This document shows, in pieces, positions 7,091-10,200 of a stretch of DNA of 10,200 bases. The translations under genes and the position numbers were made by a program. The notes beneath the pieces are model-generated. The model was not told where the DNA came from. It did not search any database and saw nothing but the letters and a program-made list of their open reading frames with translations. The DNA comes from an uncultured Clostridia bacterium (GTDB taxonomy: Bacteria > Bacillota > Clostridia > Oscillospirales > Acutalibacteraceae). The stretch lies in assembly GCA_946186535.1 (NCBI GenBank), contig CAMHNT010000062.1:1-10200 (forward strand). The letters are read 5' to 3'. The stretch's first letter is position 1. Each line of letters opens with the position of its first letter.

Positions 7091-7995
7091 ACACAAAGGT
7101 TACTCTGAGTGGAATCACTCTCGACAACCCGATAATTCCCGCAAGCGGAACATTCGGCTTCGGCTACGAATTCGCCGACCTTTACGACATCAATATTTTA
7201 GGCTCGATCTCATGCAAGGGCACAACGAAGGAACCGCGCTTCGGCAACCCTACACCACGTATTGCGGAGTGTACGAACGGACTGATAAACTCCGTAGGAC
7301 TCCAAAATCCGGGCATTGACAAGGTAATGAGCGAGGAGCTTCCGAAGCTGTCGGAGGTTTATAAGAAGCCTGTTATCGCAAACATCAGCGGATTTTCGGT
7401 TGACGAATATGCATACACCTGCGAGAAAATCAACAGTCACGAGCAGGTCGGAATCATCGAGGTAAACATCAGCTGTCCGAACGTTCACAACGGCGGCATG
7501 AGTTTCGGCACAAACGCAGACTCGGCATTCGAGGTTACAAAGGCAGTAAAGGCAGTCACAACAAAGCCTGTTTACATCAAATTAAGTCCGAACGTCACGG
7601 ACATCGCCGAGATCGCAAAAGCATGCGAGGCGGCAGGCGCAGACGGAATCAGCCTTATCAACACGCTTATGGGAATGAGAATCGACCTTAAAACGAGAAA
7701 GCCTGTCATAGCAAACAAAATGGGCGGCTTCTCGGGTCCTGCGATATTCCCTGTCGCTGTCAGAATGGTTTATCAGGTTTATGATGCAGTCAAAATCCCG
7801 ATAATCGGCATGGGCGGAGTAAGCTCTGCGAGAGATGTAATTGAAATGATGCTTGCAGGTGCGTCGGCTGTTCAGGTCGGTGCGGCAAATCTTGTAGATC
7901 CGTACGCCTGCAAGACTATTATAGAAGAACTGCCTCAGGTAATGGAGCAGTTCGGAATCAACAGCTTAGAAGAAATTATAGGAGGTAGTCACTAA
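7084..7995 (+). CDS. pyrD: Dihydroorotate dehydrogenase B, catalytic subunit (class 1B)
   Basis: PyrD oxidises dihydroorotate to orotate with FMN, the fourth step of UMP synthesis, working with PyrK. The 303-aa protein is the normal class 1B length and shows a TIM-barrel with the expected motifs. These are PASGTFGFG near the N-terminus, SCKGTT with Lys45, the substrate loop NSVGLQNPG (69-77), NISCPNV with the catalytic base Cys131 (class 2 enzymes have Ser here), YIKLSPN with Lys166, and the FMN phosphate motifs GMGGVSSARD (242-251) and VQVGAANL. Cys rather than Ser as base, and the adjacent pyrK, place it in class 1B. It overlaps pyrK by 7 nt and shares one base with pyrF. A GGAGG at 7981-7985, near the 3' end of pyrD, serves pyrF. 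Confidence 0.97.
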   Translation: MVNTKVTLSGITLDNPIIPASGTFGFGYEFADLYDINILGSISCKGTTKEPRFGNPTPRIAECTNGLINSVGLQNPGIDKVMSEELPKLSEVYKKPVIANISGFSVDEYAYTCEKINSHEQVGIIEVNISCPNVHNGGMSFGTNADSAFEVTKAVKAVTTKPVYIKLSPNVTDIAEIAKACEAAGADGISLINTLMGMRIDLKTRKPVIANKMGGFSGPAIFPVAVRMVYQVYDAVKIPIIGMGGVSSARDVIEMMLAGASAVQVGAANLVDPYACKTIIEELPQVMEQFGINSLEEIIGGSH

Positions 7996-8693
7996 TGGGC
8001 AAGGACGTTATTATCGCTTGCGATTTCAGCAGCAAACAGGAGGTTATCGATTTTCTTTCACAGTTCAAGGATGAAAAGCCATTCGTAAAAATCGGCATGG
8101 AGCTTTTCTATGCGGCAGGTCCTGAAATCGTAAAGGAAATCAAATCAATGGGTCACAAAATTTTCCTCGACCTCAAGCTTCACGATATCCCGAATACGGT
8201 CATGAAGGCAATGAAGGTTCTCTCGGAGCTTGACGTCGATATGTGCAATCTTCATGCGGCAGGAACAATCGCAATGATGGAAGCTGCGATAAAGGGTCTC
8301 ACCCGTGAGGACGGAACCCGTCCGATACTGATTGCGGTAACTCAGCTCACTTCGACAAGCGAGGAGAGAATGAAGGAGGATCTGCTCATTGACGAGCCGC
8401 TCGACAAGGTTGTTATGCACTACGCTCTGAACGCAAAGAAAGCAGGTCTTGACGGCGTTGTATGCTCTCCGCTCGAGGCTGAAAAGGTACACAGCGTTTG
8501 CGGAAACGAGTTTGTAACGGTTACTCCGGGAGTTCGCTTTGCAGACGGAGACATCGGCGATCAGGTTCGTGTCACAACTCCTGCAAAAGCCAAGGAAATC
8601 GGTTCGGACTATATCGTTGTAGGCAGACCTATCACTCAGGCTGACGATCCTGTTGCGGCTTACAAGCGCTGCGTAGCCGATTTTGTGGGTTGA
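7995..8693 (+). CDS. pyrF: Orotidine 5'-phosphate decarboxylase
   Basis: PyrF decarboxylates OMP to UMP, the last step of the de novo pathway. The 232-aa length fits the bacterial family (about 230-245). Motifs seen are IIACDF with Asp10, FVKIGMELF with Lys32, the catalytic DLKLHDIPNT with Asp59, Lys61 and Asp64, and the phosphate-binding elements TPGVRFADGD (Arg181) and VVGRPIT (Arg211). It is a group I type enzyme with the charged Asp-Lys-Asp network intact. The ATG at 7995 shares its A with the pyrD TAA and follows GGAGG by 9 nt. The stop is 4 nt before the HAD gene, so pyrK, pyrD, pyrF and the phosphatase look like one transcript. Confidence 0.97.
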   Translation: MGKDVIIACDFSSKQEVIDFLSQFKDEKPFVKIGMELFYAAGPEIVKEIKSMGHKIFLDLKLHDIPNTVMKAMKVLSELDVDMCNLHAAGTIAMMEAAIKGLTREDGTRPILIAVTQLTSTSEERMKEDLLIDEPLDKVVMHYALNAKKAGLDGVVCSPLEAEKVHSVCGNEFVTVTPGVRFADGDIGDQVRVTTPAKAKEIGSDYIVVGRPITQADDPVAAYKRCVADFVG

Positions 8694-8697
8694 TAAT

Positions 8698-9351
8698 ATG
8701 AGCGGCTATCAGTACATATTGCTTGACCTTGACGGTACTGTTGCGGATTCTGCGGAGGGTGTAATAAATTCAGTGGCTTACGCTCTTGAAAAGCTCGGAT
8801 ACCCTGTAGAGGACAAAAGCACGCTGATGAAGTTCATAGGTCCTCCGCTCACTGAATCGTTCAGGGATTTTTACGGCTTTGACGACGAGACAATCGACAA
8901 GGGTATTAGATACTACAGAGAATACTATACAGACATAGGCATATACGAAACAAAAATTTTTCACGGCATAGAAGCCCTTCTGAAATCACTTAAAGAAAAC
9001 GGCAAAACCGTTATACTCGCAACCTCCAAGCCTGAGGTTTACGCTAAGAGAATACTCGAGCACTGCGGCATTTCAAAGTATTTTGATTTAGCCGCAGGAA
9101 GCACACTTGACGCCGAAAGGAACACAAAAACCGACGTTCTGAAATATGCGTTAAAGGAATCGGGTATCACGGATTTAAGCAAGGCTGTCATGGTAGGAGA
9201 CCGAAAGCACGACATAATCGGCGCTCACAACGTCGGACTTTCATGTATCGCAATTCTTTTCGGATACGGAAACGAGGAGGAATTCAAGGAGTACGGAGCG
9301 GATTATATAATCGATACGGTTTCCGAGCTTGAGAAATTTTTGATAGGTTAA
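8698..9351 (+). CDS. HAD-superfamily phosphatase, phosphoglycolate phosphatase/5'-nucleotidase-like
   Basis: The 217-aa protein has a complete HAD core. Motif I is LLDLDGTVADS with nucleophile Asp10 and acid Asp12. A helical cap follows, about residues 16-85, with IGPPLTESF. Motif II is VILATSKP (Thr109/Ser110). A lysine candidate for motif III is Lys144, and motif IV is VGDRKHDIIGA with Asp168 and Asp172. By eye it is closest to the Gph / PA0065-type 5'-nucleotidase branch of HAD hydrolases. Such enzymes remove phosphate from small metabolites, and the substrate cannot be read from sequence. Its place right after pyrF makes a nucleotide such as UMP a reasonable guess, but many gph-like genes sit in unrelated operons. 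The ATG is 4 nt after the pyrF stop with no clear Shine-Dalgarno, so translation probably depends on ribosomes finishing pyrF. An in-frame TTG at 8683 is rejected as start because it overlaps pyrF and adds no family sequence. Confidence 0.88.
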   Translation: MSGYQYILLDLDGTVADSAEGVINSVAYALEKLGYPVEDKSTLMKFIGPPLTESFRDFYGFDDETIDKGIRYYREYYTDIGIYETKIFHGIEALLKSLKENGKTVILATSKPEVYAKRILEHCGISKYFDLAAGSTLDAERNTKTDVLKYALKESGITDLSKAVMVGDRKHDIIGAHNVGLSCIAILFGYGNEEEFKEYGADYIIDTVSELEKFLIG

Positions 9352-9383
9352 TGTTTTGATCGGAATTCAGAGGTGTTTTGCAA

Positions 9384-9704
9384 GTGGCAACATACACAAT
9401 GAAATTTATGTTTGATTGGGGCAGTGGTGTTTGTTTATGGAGTACCAATCAAGCGGCAAAAGATTTGTTTGGTAATTATCCCATTTTCACTTCAAAACTT
9501 GCAGTTTCAGATAGTACCAAAAAGAGATTAGAGCATTTAATAGATAGGCACGACGAAGCCTTAAACTTTGATGAACCAAATGGCGATTTATTATGGAATG
9601 ATGAACAAATAGCCGAATTTTTGGATGCTGCTAAAAGATGCTACTATCAATTATGCAAAGAATTAGGTTCTGACTACGAAATTGAATTGATAGATGGAAT
9701 GTAA
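9384..9704 (+). CDS. Small conserved-looking protein of unknown function
   Basis: The protein is about 106 aa if it starts at the GTG at 9384. That codon lies 10 nt after AGAGG (9369-9373). A TTG at 9378 (4 nt spacing) and an ATG at 9399 are other possible starts, so the first residues are uncertain. It is hydrophilic, with no signal peptide or membrane helix. The N-terminal part reads MKFMFDWGSGVCLWS, and the C-terminal half is acidic and probably helical. The FDWGSG...LWS opening reminds me of a small family of uncharacterised bacterial proteins with the same N-terminal pattern, but this is recalled, not searched. The gene is much AT-richer than the preceding pyr genes and uses TTA and TTG for Leu, which suggests it is not part of their operon. 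I can assign no function. Confidence 0.72.
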   Translation: MATYTMKFMFDWGSGVCLWSTNQAAKDLFGNYPIFTSKLAVSDSTKKRLEHLIDRHDEALNFDEPNGDLLWNDEQIAEFLDAAKRCYYQLCKELGSDYEIELIDGM

Positions 9705-9778
9705 ATTCCGATTAAAAAATAAGATCAATTACCGGTCGGGTACATGAGCCTAATTCATAACAAAAACCGCTTCCCGTG

Positions 9779-9822
9779 TTGCCCGTCGCCGCTCGGCGAC
9801 AAATTCTGATTTTTCAAAGTAA
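9779..9822. repeat. Solitary 44-bp copy of the repeat core
   Basis: All 44 bases are identical to the core at 6156-6199, including the GTCGCC/GGCGAC hairpin (9785-9800) and the TTCTGATTTTTC tail; similarity stops at both ends. The 49-bp spacer is absent. It has the same orientation as the array and lies 74 nt downstream of the small unknown gene, again in non-coding DNA. Confidence 0.93.
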
Positions 9823-9856
9823 TACTGATTTTAAATTAAAAGCTTTATTTAATAGA

Positions 9857-9928
9857 TTTTCGAGCGAGATTTCCGCAATACTGTCGTTCAAGTTCGATGA
9901 CGCAATATTGCGGAAATCAGACCGAAAA
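9857..9928. repeat. Long imperfect inverted repeat, possible structured RNA or protein-binding dyad
   Basis: Perfect 13-bp arms GATTTCCGCAATA (9868-9880) and TATTGCGGAAATC (9906-9918) enclose a 25-nt loop. A second stem, TTTTCG (9857-9862) with CGAAAA (9923-9928), closes the structure after a small internal loop (5 nt and 4 nt). The right arm lies in a 12-bp palindrome CGCAATATTGCG (9901-9912). No T-tract follows, so it is not a standard terminator. No gene of this strand or the other crosses it. It could be a regulatory RNA, a small mobile element or a binding site. Confidence 0.75.
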
Positions 9929-9996
9929 AATTTTGTTGAGAATTAGTATTAGCAATACTTTCACTAACATTAAAGAACGGAGAAATTGCAGCAGGA

Positions 9997-10200
9997 ATGA
10001 ATGAAAGAAAATACTATAATCAGAAGCTTCTAAAAGAAGGTCTTAAAGATGAAATAAAAGGACCTCACAAAATAGATTGGATAGAATTTATCACTAATTG
10101 TATCGGCTGTTTTTTGGGGCTGATTTTGAATGATGCTATAGGTATAGAAACACTTATACATAATACCGTCGGAAATTTAATAGTACGGGTGCTTATCATA
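9997..10200 (+). CDS. 5' part of a gene for a probable membrane protein, cut by the window end
   Basis: From the ATG at 9997 the frame stays open for 68 codons to the last base. The start reads MNERKYYNQKLLKEGLKDEI, a Lys/Glu-rich segment. It is followed from about residue 28 by a hydrophobic stretch with FITNCIGCFLGLIL that could be one membrane helix, and a second hydrophobic run (NLIVRVLII) begins at the end. A GGAG at 9979-9982 is 14 nt from the ATG, farther than usual, so the start is uncertain. The ATG at 10001 is in a different frame that stops after ten codons. A short dyad, AGTATT / AATACT (9945-9959), lies upstream. I recognise no family. Confidence 0.5.
   Translation, partial: MNERKYYNQKLLKEGLKDEIKGPHKIDWIEFITNCIGCFLGLILNDAIGIETLIHNTVGNLIVRVLII

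Noticed and set aside
9857..9928. Intrinsic terminator for the small unknown gene
   Set aside because: No T-tract follows the stem on either strand, the loop is long (25 nt), and it is 150 nt from the stop codon.

Overview
The window looks like the chromosome of a Gram-positive, low-to-mid GC anaerobe of the Clostridia, most likely a Ruminococcus-type member of the Oscillospiraceae. The reasons are strong GGAGG ribosome binding sites, the NAD-linked class 1B dihydroorotate dehydrogenase pair (PyrK with PyrD), and the codon style of the core genes (Arg as AGA or CGT, Leu as CTC or CTT). The genus is an inference. All genes found read on the + strand.

Most of the window is de novo pyrimidine (UMP) biosynthesis in two blocks. 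Block 1 (1-4072) is the 3' part of carA followed by carB, together the glutamine-dependent carbamoyl phosphate synthetase, and it ends in a strong AT-rich hairpin (4086-4124). Block 2 (6356-9351) is pyrK-pyrD-pyrF followed by a HAD phosphatase. Its genes overlap or nearly abut: 7-nt overlap, 1-nt overlap, 4-nt gap. It therefore reads as a translationally coupled operon for the steps dihydroorotate to orotate and OMP to UMP. pyrB, pyrC and pyrE are not in the window.

Between the blocks (about 4125-6355) lies an accessory insert. It holds a two-helix membrane protein with a C-terminal ankyrin-repeat region, a membrane-anchored transglutaminase-like protein with an intact Cys-His-Asp set, and an array of a 93-bp direct repeat. 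The transglutaminase-like gene is visibly AT-richer than the pyr genes and uses CTG, TTG and TTA for Leu.

Downstream of the HAD gene is a second accessory stretch: an AT-rich gene for a small protein of unknown function (9384-9704), a solitary 44-bp copy of the repeat core (9779-9822), a long imperfect hairpin (9857-9928), and the start of an ORF that runs off the window end (9997-10200).

No rRNA, tRNA, CRISPR array, transposase or recognisable defence system was found. The most interesting unexplained structure is the 44-bp core / 49-bp spacer repeat, present both as an array and as a solo core at the edges of the accessory DNA.
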